64,000 bases of DNA from Eutreptiella sp. 'Long Island Sound 2002' (taxonomy: Eukaryota; Euglenozoa; Euglenophyceae; Eutreptiales; Eutreptiaceae). Shown here piece by piece: positions 54,701 to 64,000 of this stretch. The stretch lies in the NCBI GenBank assembly GCA_964036045.1, contig OZ038381.1, positions 67,332,242 through 67,396,241 on the forward strand, in the 5' to 3' direction. Position numbers and translations under genes: made by a program. The notes under the pieces are model-generated. The model did no database searches, was not told the origin of the DNA, and worked only from the letters and a program-made list of their open reading frames with translations. The first letter of the stretch is position 1, and each line of letters starts with the position of its first letter.

Positions 54701-55816
54701 CCCCCAGTACCAGGCGGCACCACGCGAAGACCCCAGGACCCGCCGACGCCTCCTGACTGGCCCGACTCGAGCAATGAGGCCCGGTCCCGCAAACGGCGGC
54801 GCTCCCGCTCCCCCCCCGCACGGCACACTCGCCCACGGCGCCCACACTTCCCACACCACCACCGCGCCTCAATCACCCACTCGCGCCGCTCCTGGTCTTC
54901 CGGGTGCCACCACGACCCCCCCAGACCCCGCTCCCGCCGCTCCCGCTCCCCCAGTTGCCACCACGAGCGCCTACGCCGCCCCATGTCCACCTCCCCCTCC
55001 CCACTCCGGCCATACAAGACCCCCACCCCGAGCCCCCGCCACCACCGCTCCCGCTCCCCCCGACGCCGCCAGGCACGCCACCGCCGCCCTACGTCCACCT
55101 CCCCCTCCCCCCACAGGCCCCGCCGGGCTCCCCGCTCCCCCCGCCGCCCATACCCATCCACCACCCCCCGCCCCCGCCACCACCACTCCCGCTCCCCCGG
55201 ACGCCACCAAGCGCGCCACCGCCGCCCCTTGTCCACCCCCCCCTCCCGTTCCCCCCTCCACCCGTACCCGTCCTCCACCCCCAGCCCCCGCCACCGCCGC
55301 TCCCGCTCCCCCAGGCACCGCCACCCCCGCCACCACCGCAGGTCCACGTCCTCCCCCAGCCGCTCCAGGACCCCGGGCACGGACCCCTCCTGCCCCCAGG
55401 CCCCCGCCCACCTCGCCTGGTGGTCTGCCCCCGCTTTGCAGGAGCTTTGCCGCTGGGTGAAGTGGGCCGGGGGAGCGGGAAGGCACGATGGGCTGCACAT
55501 GGTGCATACCCTCGAGGAGGTGCGCACCCACACCCCCGCCGACCCCAACAAGGCCGCCCCGGAGGCCATCATGCCACAAGCGGCATAGGAGGCCCTCCTC
55601 CGCGATGAGGTCCAGGGCCTCCGCCCCCCCTACACCCCCCAAGCCCACCGCCAGTGGCTCCAGGCCACCCACCCCGAGGCCTTGGCCGTCGGCGCCCCCT
55701 CCCCACGCCGCCCCTCCCGCCACCACCACACCAGGAAGGGGGAGGACAAGGGCAAAGGGAGGGCAAGGGACATCCAGGGGCACTCAGGCAAGAGGGCACG
55801 GGGGGGCCGCAAGTGA
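51692..55816 (+). pseudogene. E3 ORF C remnant (C48-like protease, RS protein)
   Basis: Collinear with E2 ORF C, with the same 29-base overlap with the ORF B end. It is disabled by TGA at 52,010, TAG near 52,531, a stop near 55,587 and indels, and is split into pieces such as 52,474-53,331. The Cys box (QQSLTCGYQAI near 52,790) remains readable and the RS domain is at about 54,770-55,380. It serves as an independent copy for comparison: the protease motifs and the terminal Trp module (CRWVKWAGGAGRH) are retained across about 4-10% divergence. Confidence 0.85.
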
Positions 55817-58176
55817 GGGCAGGCACTCAGAGGGACAGGACGCCGGAAGAGACACCACATGGGGGCAGGAAACCACCCAAGAACCAGGAAGGGGGGGGAG
55901 CGGGGACCAAGGCACGGAGGAAAAGGGCACCACGGCAAACGCCACGACCCACACCCAGGAAGGACATACCACACCGGGGGGAGCAGCGCCGCCCCACCCA
56001 GACCGAACGCTGCACGACTCCCGGGGGCGCACCCCCCAACACGCACCGCCGAAGCAAGCATCGAGCGTCGTACGGATCACGCCAGCGCACACCCACCAGC
56101 CACCGGAAGCCACACGGGGAATGGAGGGCACACCAACACGGGGAGAACAGGCCACACCCACAGAGGAAGCCGCAGGGAACGCCGCCGCACGGCGCACCAC
56201 CACACCCTCACTGCCAGGCGACGACCCCGGCCGCCACAAGGGCTACCTCACATGCACCAGAAGAGGACGAAGGCACGGCCACAGCGACCAGGACTAGGGA
56301 CCGAAACCCCCCGAGGACACGGGATTAAGGCGCAGGCACCGAGGGAGGGCAACCCCATGGACCGTCACGCGATCGACCTACCCGACCCACCAGCCCGAGC
56401 GGCACGCCCAAGCCCCCACAGCACAGACCCAGCAAGACACCCACACCTAACCGCACCCCCCAGCCACCAGCCAGCCACACTCTGGCCCGCACTCCGGACC
56501 ATGACACAGGCCAGGCTGACCTCCACTGACCCACCGCGGCACAACGCGAGACCACGGCACACCGCACCACAGCGCGCCACAGTGCAACGCGCCACAGCAC
56601 GACGCGACGCGACGCGACACAGAGCGGCACAACACGACACAACGGACCCTAACCTGAAGGACTAACCGAAGCAAGCCACCGCACACCCCGGAACGCGCCG
56701 CACCAACAAGCCACACACCAGCACCGCAGGCCGCACAGGGGGCCATAGCGCGCTCGGCAACAACGGTGGCGGACCGCCCAGAAGGTTAAAACCGGCACCG
56801 CAGACGGGAAAGGACATGAGCAACCCCAGCCCCCTAACCCAGAGCCACAAGCAGCCGCCTGGCGCAGCCGCCCAGCCGGCAGAGCCAGGACCTAACCCGG
56901 CAAGAAGGGGCGCCGAGCCCACCGTGTACATAGCCCACCCGACCCATGGGGCCGGAACACAGCCAAACAGAACGCAACCGCCAACAGCAGCCGGGAAGAC
57001 AACACTGAATTGCGGGCCAGTGCGTGCGACAAACAGGGAAGGCAGAGGGAGGAACAGGCAGCCCCCCCCCAAAAAAAACAAAACAGAGGGGGGAGGGGGG
57101 GGGGGCGCGAAAACAGCTCACAGCCACCAAACCGCCCGCCAACACCACCAGAGGCAGCCAAACCCCCCCCCAGAAGGCACCAAAGACAGGACCCCCAAAG
57201 ACGCACGGGGGGACCACCCAGCCAAAACCGGCAACACCAAGCCAGGAACAGCAGCCCACCGGGAAAAGGGACACCGAAACATGCAGACACACACCAAAAA
57301 AAAAAAAGAAGAGCCAGCAGCCCAGCCCGAAAGAAAGGGGATGGAGGGACAGATACCACAAGGCCCAGGACAGGTACACCCAGCAAAAGAAGAAAAAAGC
57401 GCAAAAAACACACCCCCACAACCCAGCCACGAAGGGCTTGGCACAGCCAGCACCCGGGCCCAGCACGCACGCCCACACCGCACGCCGGAACCGGAAACGG
57501 CGGGGGACAAGCAGGGCGCGCACGAAAACACACACGTCCCATAAGCAGGTCGGAACCGAACTCCAACCAGGAACACCACAAACAGCTGACACTAGAGGGA
57601 CAACACCACAAACCGTGCCCAAACACACTGGCGGGGTTAACAAAACCCACACCCAACCGCAAACCGGACCCAAACACAAACGCCCCACAACAGTAGGCAA
57701 CCCAGTGCCCACAGCCCGGGCACTGAGGCAGCCCGTGCCATGCAGGTGACCCGGCCAAACGAGATCCGGAGACCGGGGGAAAGGCTGCATCCTAAGGCCT
57801 GCGCTGCTTTGGGAGTCGAGGCGGAGCGTGCGACACCCAAGCGCCTCGGAACCCTAGTACCAAGAACGTGCATGCATGCCTTGGGAACGGGATACGCAAG
57901 GAAGTCCGGTGAACCTCTAGGGTTCCGCCCAAAGGAGGGGACGTGCGCAAGTACGGGGGCACACCCTCCCGGCGAGACAAGCACGTCACGCTGGCGGCGA
58001 TCAGCCCTCCTGCTGTTGCCCGGGGCCGCTTTGTTGGGGGCCAACAGTCAGGTCTAGCGGGATGTAAGCCGCCTCCCCCCTTCACGCGCGGAGCCTCTTC
58101 CTGTTAGTCACAGGGGCAACGCCAGGGGGAACCATGGGGCGCCTCTCCACGACCGAGTGCACCTACCTACCTACCT
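55817..58176 (+). other. E3 3' UTR ending in (ACCT)4
   Basis: Aligns with the E2 3' UTR, lacks the 48,487-49,112 insert and has shorter A-tracts. 56,374-56,502 carries about 110 bp missing from E2. No gene. The tail joins the low-GC flank at 58,177. Confidence 0.8.
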
Positions 58177-58776
58177 GGCACGCATGCATTTCAGCAACAG
58201 GTCCTCCCTTTCCATTGGGGACAGTCCCGGTATGCCACACAGCGTGCGGCGCATCGGTTTTTCGCAGTAGGCCCCCACAGTCTTCCCTGGCGTCCGGGTC
58301 CTGCCCAATCCAGTCGATGGTGGTGTCGAACATCTGCTCATCAATAATTTGGTCTTCTGGAAGTACCTCGACATAATTTTTATCACGGGTCTGCAGCCTG
58401 CAACGTGTGAGGACATACGCCGTTCCTTCGTCATTCTGATTACTGACCAGCACAGGCTCTGTCTCCTTGGCCTTTCGGAACCCGCCCATCAGGATTCCTC
58501 TCGCCACAAGGTCCAAAACTCCGATACGGTGCCACGTGGGCTTCTCAGGCATGTCCTTCAGTTTGCCCTCTGCAACCAGGGAGCTAACGTTCCCAGACGG
58601 CTTCTGCAAGTCGTCGGTATTCTTCTTCAGCCGCGTCTCGATGTCATTGAGCTTTTTGTCGTGTCCATCAAAACGGCGTTTCATTTCTGCCAGCTCAGAG
58701 TTGTCCTCATGCTCCACACGGCGTCGTTTCATCCGGCCACCCTTCATCTCCGGATCGGTCTCCATGTCAGTTGCAG
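58177..58776. repeat. Right copy of the 602-bp duplication flanking E3
   Basis: About 95% identical to 24,701-25,302. This copy keeps one open frame on the minus strand, whereas the left copy has a one-base insertion. Confidence 0.75.
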
Positions 58777-59100
58777 CCTGCTTCAGTTGGAGTACAGTGA
58801 CTTCCCCTGTCGTCATGGACACGTGGTTTCCGGACTCGGTACGCGTGGTCGTAGAACCCAGGATGAAGCTGGCACCCACTGCATCATCTTGAGCTCTACC
58901 ATTCCAGGGCTCTGAGGCGTCCCATCCCTGAAAGCCTCGGAGGTGCTGCAGTTTTGGGAGCATCGAGTTTGCGTCTTCTGGGCTAGTGAAGGGTCCCCAT
59001 GTGAAACCCCATGGATCTGCTGCTGGTGGCTGCACCGCTGCTGGGATCGCCCCTGCCAGGACAGGCAGTCATTGGCGGTGGCGTCTGCGGCGGTGGTGGA
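58177..59100 (-). pseudogene. Low-GC RT element, 5' half: N-terminal coiled-coil protein
   Basis: Open on the minus strand from about 59,035 to 58,163 (290 codons). It has a charged, probably coiled-coil region (MKRRRVEHEDNSELAEMKRR, about 58,730-58,670) followed by a globular region. No in-frame ATG precedes 59,035 (GTG), and a stop lies just upstream. A neighbouring frame starts with MSMPHPPPPQTPPP near 59,117, so a shift near 59,040 may have separated the true N-terminus. The protein runs into E3 at 58,176 and its continuation is on the other side at 24,098-25,303. It is the N-terminal part of the RT-containing protein described there. Family unknown. Confidence 0.55.
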
Positions 59101-59481
59101 TGCGGCATGGACATCAAGCTCTGAGAGTCACCCTGTCGTTTCCATGAAGGTGTGTGGACGAGGTGGCTGCGTCTCGTTTTATTAAAATAGTCATTCAGTG
59201 CCGCCTCCTGAGTTTCCTGTGCTTGTCAGATGTTGTAACGCTCCTGACGTCGGCGTCCGATGCGGGCGTAGTCCTTTGCTCTGGGGCATTGATGCCTGCA
59301 GTGACCAATGTCGTCACAGTTATCGCATGGGAAGCGGCTCGGTTGGGACCAAGTAGTCGGCATTGTAATTCAGCTCTGATATATGAGAATGATGACGTAG
59401 TACAGCGGCAGTGAGCACAAGTCTCCGGATGCGCAAGAATGAGTTACTCGACAGCAGGCTGCTCGACGAGATCAACAGTTG
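59101..59481. other. Low-GC sequence, no gene seen
   Basis: Only short open frames (80-86 codons) without motifs. It would be the 5' untranslated part of the minus-strand RT element if the 202-bp repeats are its ends. Confidence 0.4.
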
Positions 59482-59684
59482 CTGTTGTCTAAGGCGTCAA
59501 GGCCCTCACCGAATGTACCTCATCGTCAGGTGGATGGGTCGCAGGTTGCACACAGGCGTCAGCACAACAAAGCAGCCACAACCATTGGTTTCTGAAGCAC
59601 ATCGTGCAGCATAGTGAGTGTGAGTGCAGCGGCACAAGACATCACTCTTAGCCCTATTATTACTCTTCGATTAGTTTCTGCTCT
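59482..59684. repeat. Right copy of the 202-bp direct repeat (LTR-like)
   Basis: Same orientation as 23,157-23,358 with few substitutions. No matching short target duplication is apparent outside the two copies. Confidence 0.55.
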
Positions 59685-60550
59685 GAGCTCTTCCCTAAAG
59701 TTAGCATGATCCATGGTATACTTTTTGGGGACAGGGTACAAAGAAGTACATGGAAGTACACAGCTTCGGCACCTTATTGACACCCACATTGTATTGATGA
59801 AGGAGAATTCAAAGTATATGACACGTAGACTTCCCGTGTTCTTGACAACACGTGTACGCTACAGTACAAATAAAATGCAAAGATTGGGCGTCCGGAAAAC
59901 GCGAGGCCTCGCGCACTCCGATCACGTAATGTAATGTTTTCTGGAGGGAGTATGACTGGTAACGCTGCAGGTGCAGTACCATACTGACAAACACATTCGA
60001 TTGTTGTGGTGTACGGGTCTGCAGACGTAGCGTTGGTCACGTATTAAACGGTGCACAACATTGTCGCAATCAGTGCGCGAGACCTCGCTCACCCAAACCA
60101 CACAAGGAAATGAAAAAGCCAGCAGGTCAGGCCACGCCTGCATTTACAATTCCTTTCAAGGCTGCCACTGGTGACTGTCGATTATACATCGCAAACATTC
60201 GTCGTAATGTTGGTTGAAATCATAGAGGGCAGGGAAATGACTACCTCTTTTTTCAACAGCCACTCAATTGCAGACGTGTTCAGTTCTAATGGCGCCGCAG
60301 CCTTCGCTGCTCCAAAAATAGGTTTTTTTTTGCGACGGATATTAGCAAAGAAAACGGAACGTGGGATTGTGGTCGGGAAAACAGTTTTCGGTTACTGGCG
60401 AAGGAGCGAACGCAGAAACCAATCACCAATTGGGACGGCAGCATGCGCACTAGTAATGATGCCAGGAAAAGGCGAGATGTTTTGAATTACGCAATTTTGA
60501 AATTACGCTGCACGAAACGTAAATTCAACTAATTTGAAGATGTGCGACAA
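59685..60550. other. Low-GC sequence with palindromic motif, no gene seen
   Basis: CGCGAGGCCTCGCG at 59,900-59,913 is a perfect palindrome. ORFs such as 60,171-60,485 have no recognisable features. Confidence 0.4.
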
Positions 60551-60555
60551 TTTAA

Positions 60556-62823
60556 TCTAACGCAGAAATACACAGGATTCCGCTTCGCGCCACAAAGCCA
60601 ACAACGCATCGAATGATTGCAGAAGTAAGCAAAGGAGCAGCAGCACTAAGAGAGGCCTGCGCTGCAGAACCAGCATACCAATCAGCTGATGACCTGTGGA
60701 ACGGGCTGAAACGAAACGACCATGCAGCGCAACTGGTTTTAACATTAGCACAGCGACTCAGGTTCAACAAAAGACCGCGACACAGTTTGACAAAGGCTAA
60801 AACGCAGGGGGACAAGCGCTGGGTGCGCATTTTGCGACAACAGGACTGAAACCAGTACCCGTGGATGCGTCAACGGGCAGTACCAAACAGAACGAAACCC
60901 GCAAACACAACAAGGTACCTGACACAAACAGAAAGAGGAACAAAAGTAAGACTCCGGCAAGCAGACTCCGCCGCAAATACAGTGGACGAACAGGCAGCAA
61001 CAGCATTCAGAGCAACGTGGGCATTGGTGCTTGCATCCTGTTGTGTGCTGTGGATTGACAACTGGTACCGGGCACAATAGACAACACCCCCAGATGAAAC
61101 TGACCGGTTGCAGAACTGTGCTGCAATGGCAGTACTTCAGCTGAAGCACAGACCAACGTACTGGGCAGGACACCCAGCCATTGAGGACGTGGCAGCACGG
61201 ATAACCACAGTGGCGCAGGCTCTGCAACAGCGGGGGAGGAGAATCTCCAAGACTCTGCATGACATGGCGTATGGGGATGGTTGTGTCCCAGATGCCGGAA
61301 ATGTAAGGGCACCATTTGACGTGAGGAGGGATACAACAGCTGTGCAGGCACCGGTGTGGCGCCCGTTTGCCCTATCGAAGGAGAAGTGAACAGGAGGTGT
61401 TGGTCTGTGAAACTTGTTGCAGTTTGCAAATGATACAGCACAATAGATACACAGGGTCTTACCGCTGTTGGTCGACGAAAACATACACTACAAGACACTA
61501 AAACTGTTGTATGGGGCAAAAAACCAACGATGGAACATGCGTGCCTACCTGCGGCACGTACCTGTACTTTGAGGTGTGTGGCACGCCTACAGCTTTGTTG
61601 TTACACACACTTTTCGGGTGTCCTGGTATATTCCAACTTACCTACGGAAAGGCCTGCAAAACCTGGTTCAACCGTACTATCATACCCAAAACTGATAGTT
61701 ATGGGAAACACTATTGCTGCGCTGACGCTTGCGACACCTAGGATACTAAGCCCGTATCGTCGCAAGGCACAAATTGCAAATGCAATCAGTGGTCGTGATA
61801 CAGCGCATGCGAACATGGTAGCAGTGGAAACCGCAGTGTTGCGTTTGTTGTCCAAATGGTGCCCTTTGTTGTTGTACTTGGGTCACCTGGTATGAGACTG
61901 CAAGTGGCTAGGCAGAAAGAACAGTACAGGGTCACGGGCCCAGGAGGTGGTGCAGTTGAGTTTGTGCCTGTTGCGGAACTTGCGACGCAGACCGTGTGAC
62001 ACCGTTCTGAAGAATGAACGCATCACCATGTGCACATTGCTGTACAGCAGCAAGTGGCAACAGGACTTGCCCGGCCAGACACACTCAGAGGAATTGGGTG
62101 AGCAGATGTTGAGCAAGCTAATGCCTGACCGGTTCTGTCAATGTTGAGGAGGTGGAAAACCATTACTTGTTACTACAAGTTCGTCCAGCTGGCAAACCCG
62201 TGGGTCTGCAGAACGTTCCCAAGAACCTGGTACACAGGATGCAACAACTGCGAATAGAACTTTTGGTAGCGGACCGCATTTGGATGGCCTACATGGAGCG
62301 GGAGCCGGATGGGGTCAGCACTGGTGCAACCTGGTGGCCAAGGAGGTTACCAACATTTCCAACGTCACCGGCAGAATCCCTTGGTTACAGCCACTACCGG
62401 CTACTTGGTCACAGCGTGCTGGATGCCCTTATTGACCAGAACACAAACCCGACAAACCAACTGAAATGGAAACTGGATGTTGTTTTGCGGAGCAGAACAA
62501 ATATAGATGAGTGTGTGAGCCCTTGCGCACTGACTAGTTCGCTAAGTCCCGTGGAACTGCTAGTAGCAAATAGCGTTGTCCAACAGATTTGCGAAAATGA
62601 GTGGCAGAATCGCTATTCGATTAAATTTGGAGCCCAAATGGACGTGTTCTGTGTAATGCCACTCCCCCCTTTAGATATTTTTGGCACCAAGAGTCAACAA
62701 GGTTCGCCAAAACGGAGGCCACTGGACACAGAGACAGTGGGGTCATCACCAGGTACCGACCAAGGGGACACACCGAAGAGTGGGCGGGAGAAGAAAGGGG
62801 AAAAGAAGCCAAACCGGATATGA
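60556..62823 (+). pseudogene. Multiply broken coding remnant of unknown family
   Basis: One plus-strand frame reads as continuous protein from about 60,556 to 61,690 but with in-frame stops at 60,847, 61,078, 61,387, 61,408, 61,444 and near 61,594. Recognisable normal-complexity segments include KRPRHSLTKAKTQGDKRWVR, HRPTYWAGHPAIEDVAARI and PLLVDENIHYKTLKLLYG (near 61,458). Frames change near 61,690 (continuing as IAALTLATPRILSP to 62,147) and near 62,150. There an intact 223-codon stretch (62,152-62,823) ends in a Lys/Arg-rich tail. I do not recognise the family. The length (over 750 codons), lack of RT motifs and flanking inverted repeats would fit a transposase or an element-encoded structural protein, but this is inference. 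Confidence 0.45.
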
Positions 62824-63243
62824 AGGTCAGGGGTGACATGCAATAGAGGTTGCGGGAGGAGAATTGATAAGCGATGAAGATGAAATTGACTGATTTGAAG
62901 ATCTACAAGACAAAGGAGCGAGGACAGATCCGATCTATCAACTACGACGACGGTACCTAAAAGGTGGCGGGATACCATGTGTTGCTGCTACAGGGACCGT
63001 TGAGCGTGACCGCATGGGAGGACAGTGGCATGACTCGCTTTGCATTTTTGCATTTTGGCGACAACGTCCCTTCTCCCTGCGTTGCTGTGTTACATGATTG
63101 TCACTGTAGATGGCTCACTTTACGTTCTGAACGGGCAAAACGGGACAGAGACATGCTTGAAGATTCACAACATGCGGCTAGCAGACAGCCAAGATCTGGA
63201 GCAGTGGTAAGAGTGTTGCTATCATGACATTCTCAAGTACAAA
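62824..63243. other. Low-GC spacer, no supported gene
   Basis: An 87-codon frame at 62,964-63,227 has no recognisable motif. Confidence 0.35.
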
Positions 63244-63546
63244 ATGCCTCCGAGGATTCGTGCCAAGGTCGCAGGATTACAGCAATCTAGCAGCCAGTCT
63301 GTGACATGGATTCCGTTGTCCGAGGCGTTACAAAACATGCTTCTGTACGTTGAGGACCACAGGCGGGAAAAAAAAGCACAAGATTTTGATCGGCTCAAAA
63401 CTGCTGTTGTCCAGGCTGCCGCCAAGTCGGCTTTCGTTGCCCCGGAGAATGGGGAAGAACAATGGCACACAGTATGTGTTGCTGCGTCACTTAATCGCAA
63501 TACCCGAGGTCTCGCGCACTGTATTGCACACTTTTTCTCCTTATGA
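63244..63546 (+). CDS. Small hypothetical ORF, charged/helical
   Basis: 100 codons with ATG start. Amphipathic, charged composition (YVEDHRREKKAQDFDRLKTA). Overlaps the minus-strand ORF at 63,491-63,853, so at most one is likely real over the overlap. No family recognised; it may be the tail of the broken reading frame upstream. Confidence 0.25.
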   Translation: MPPRIRAKVAGLQQSSSQSVTWIPLSEALQNMLLYVEDHRREKKAQDFDRLKTAVVQAAAKSAFVAPENGEEQWHTVCVAASLNRNTRGLAHCIAHFFSL

Positions 63547-63853
63547 GGCAGCATTCAAGCAAGGGAGGGACGTCTTCTCCGTCGCATACCACTGCGGCAT
63601 GCATTTTAAGGTGATCAAACACACTAGCCTCCACCGCCTTAGAATCCCGTTGAAAGCCCTGAACCAGCGCGTCAAACTTAACCAACGTGGAAAAGATTTG
63701 GGTCATCCGGTCCCCGTAGGACTGACTGATGCCAGCGGTAGAGGCTACTGCCTGAGAAAGCTCCTGCTCAGATCGCTGCAACTGTAGATTTTGAGTTCGC
63801 AGGTCCTGCACCTGAGCCATCAGAGATTGGATGCACGTTTCATAGTGCATCAC
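63491..63853 (-). CDS. Small coiled-coil protein fragment
   Basis: 120 codons starting MMHYETCIQSLMAQVQDLRT. The first 60 residues have heptad-like Leu/Gln spacing and few helix breakers, typical of a coiled coil. It reads toward the low-GC element from the GC-rich edge at 63.88 kb. It could be one exon or a truncated ORF; no stop-free extension upstream is recognisable. Confidence 0.35.
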   Translation of the reverse strand: MMHYETCIQSLMAQVQDLRTQNLQLQRSEQELSQAVASTAGISQSYGDRMTQIFSTLVKFDALVQGFQRDSKAVEASVFDHLKMHAAVVCDGEDVPPLLECCLIRRKSVQYSARDLGYCD

Positions 63854-63879
63854 AACCCCGGGACAGTCACAGGTGTGCT

Positions 63880-64000
63880 TGAGTTCAGCCCCCCCCTGTG
63901 TGTGAGCGGGGCCCCCCGAATGTCGAAACGAGGGACCCCCCCCCGAGGAGGAGATGACCCACCACCGCCTCCTCTTGGAGCCCCCCCTGCCACGGAGGGA
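63880..64000. other. Edge of another GC-rich segment
   Basis: Composition jumps back to that of E1/E2, with runs of 7-10 C. Probably the start of another GC-rich element continuing outside the window; too short to identify. Confidence 0.4.

Larger units (their letters stand above)
60071..63521. mobile_element. Candidate 3.45 kb element bounded by 17-bp inverted repeats
   Basis: CAGTGCGCGAGACCTCG at 60,071-60,087 is the exact reverse complement of 63,505-63,521. The interval holds the coding remnant at 60.55-62.82 kb. No clear target duplication is seen; instead, the outer flanks continue as weak inverted similarity. Related single motifs at 23,076 and 59,902 mean the pair may not be element ends. 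Confidence 0.35.

Noticed and set aside
60745-61260. 171-codon minus-strand Cys/Leu-rich ORF
   Set aside because: Antisense to the readable plus-strand remnant and of biased composition.

Overview
The window is eukaryotic transposon-on-transposon DNA, probably from a microbial eukaryote such as an alga or other protist (inference: extreme GC richness, non-LTR retrotransposons with RNase H, a Ty3-type polyprotein remnant). No confident single-copy host gene, rRNA, tRNA or CRISPR array is seen.

Layout. 1-16.69 kb: the 3' part of a very large GC-rich LINE (E1, + strand, 5' end outside the window) with four ORFs: ORF1 (CCCH and C2H2 fingers, cysteine-protease-like motifs), ORF2 (APE-type endonuclease, reverse transcriptase, RNase H-like segment, zinc fingers), ORF3 (unknown) and ORF4 (RS/Ala/Gly/His-rich), then a 3 kb 3' UTR ending in a (TCAAACC)n tail. 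16.7-17.5 kb: AT-rich DNA with nothing recognisable. 17.5-20.3 kb: a decayed minus-strand internal fragment of an E1 relative. 20.3-22.9 kb: a decayed Ty3/gypsy pol. 23.2-25.3 kb and 58.2-59.7 kb: the two halves of a low-GC, minus-strand reverse-transcriptase element with direct repeats at its outer sides.

That low-GC element was split by a LINE insertion (E3: 25.30-26.75 plus 50.83-58.18 kb), a 5'-truncated decayed copy flanked by about 600-bp direct repeats of its target. E3 was then split by an intact copy of its own family (E2: 26,753-50,833, about 24.1 kb), bounded by a perfect 13-bp target-site duplication and ending in (ACCT)n. E2 carries a 5' region of A-tracts, a 2.2 kb minisatellite and about 4 kb of ACC/AAC-rich repeats, then ORF A (cupin-like and SH3-like segments), ORF B (endonuclease-RT-RNase H-zinc finger), ORF C (Ulp1/C48-like cysteine protease, poly-His, RS domain) and a 2.9 kb 3' UTR.

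The most striking feature is shared by E1 and E2. The protein-rich first ORF and the endonuclease/RT ORF are in the same frame, separated only by one UGA (UGA CUC in E1, UGA CGG in E2), with no AUG before the endonuclease domain and a foldable hairpin directly after the stop. This suggests stop-codon readthrough to make an ORF1-pol fusion, plus coupled translation of later ORFs (TGATG in E1, 29-nt overlap in E2).

59-63.9 kb: low-GC DNA with a multiply broken coding remnant of unknown family, bracketed by a perfect 17-bp inverted repeat, and a short minus-strand coiled-coil ORF. The last 120 bases return to GC-rich sequence, probably the edge of another element.
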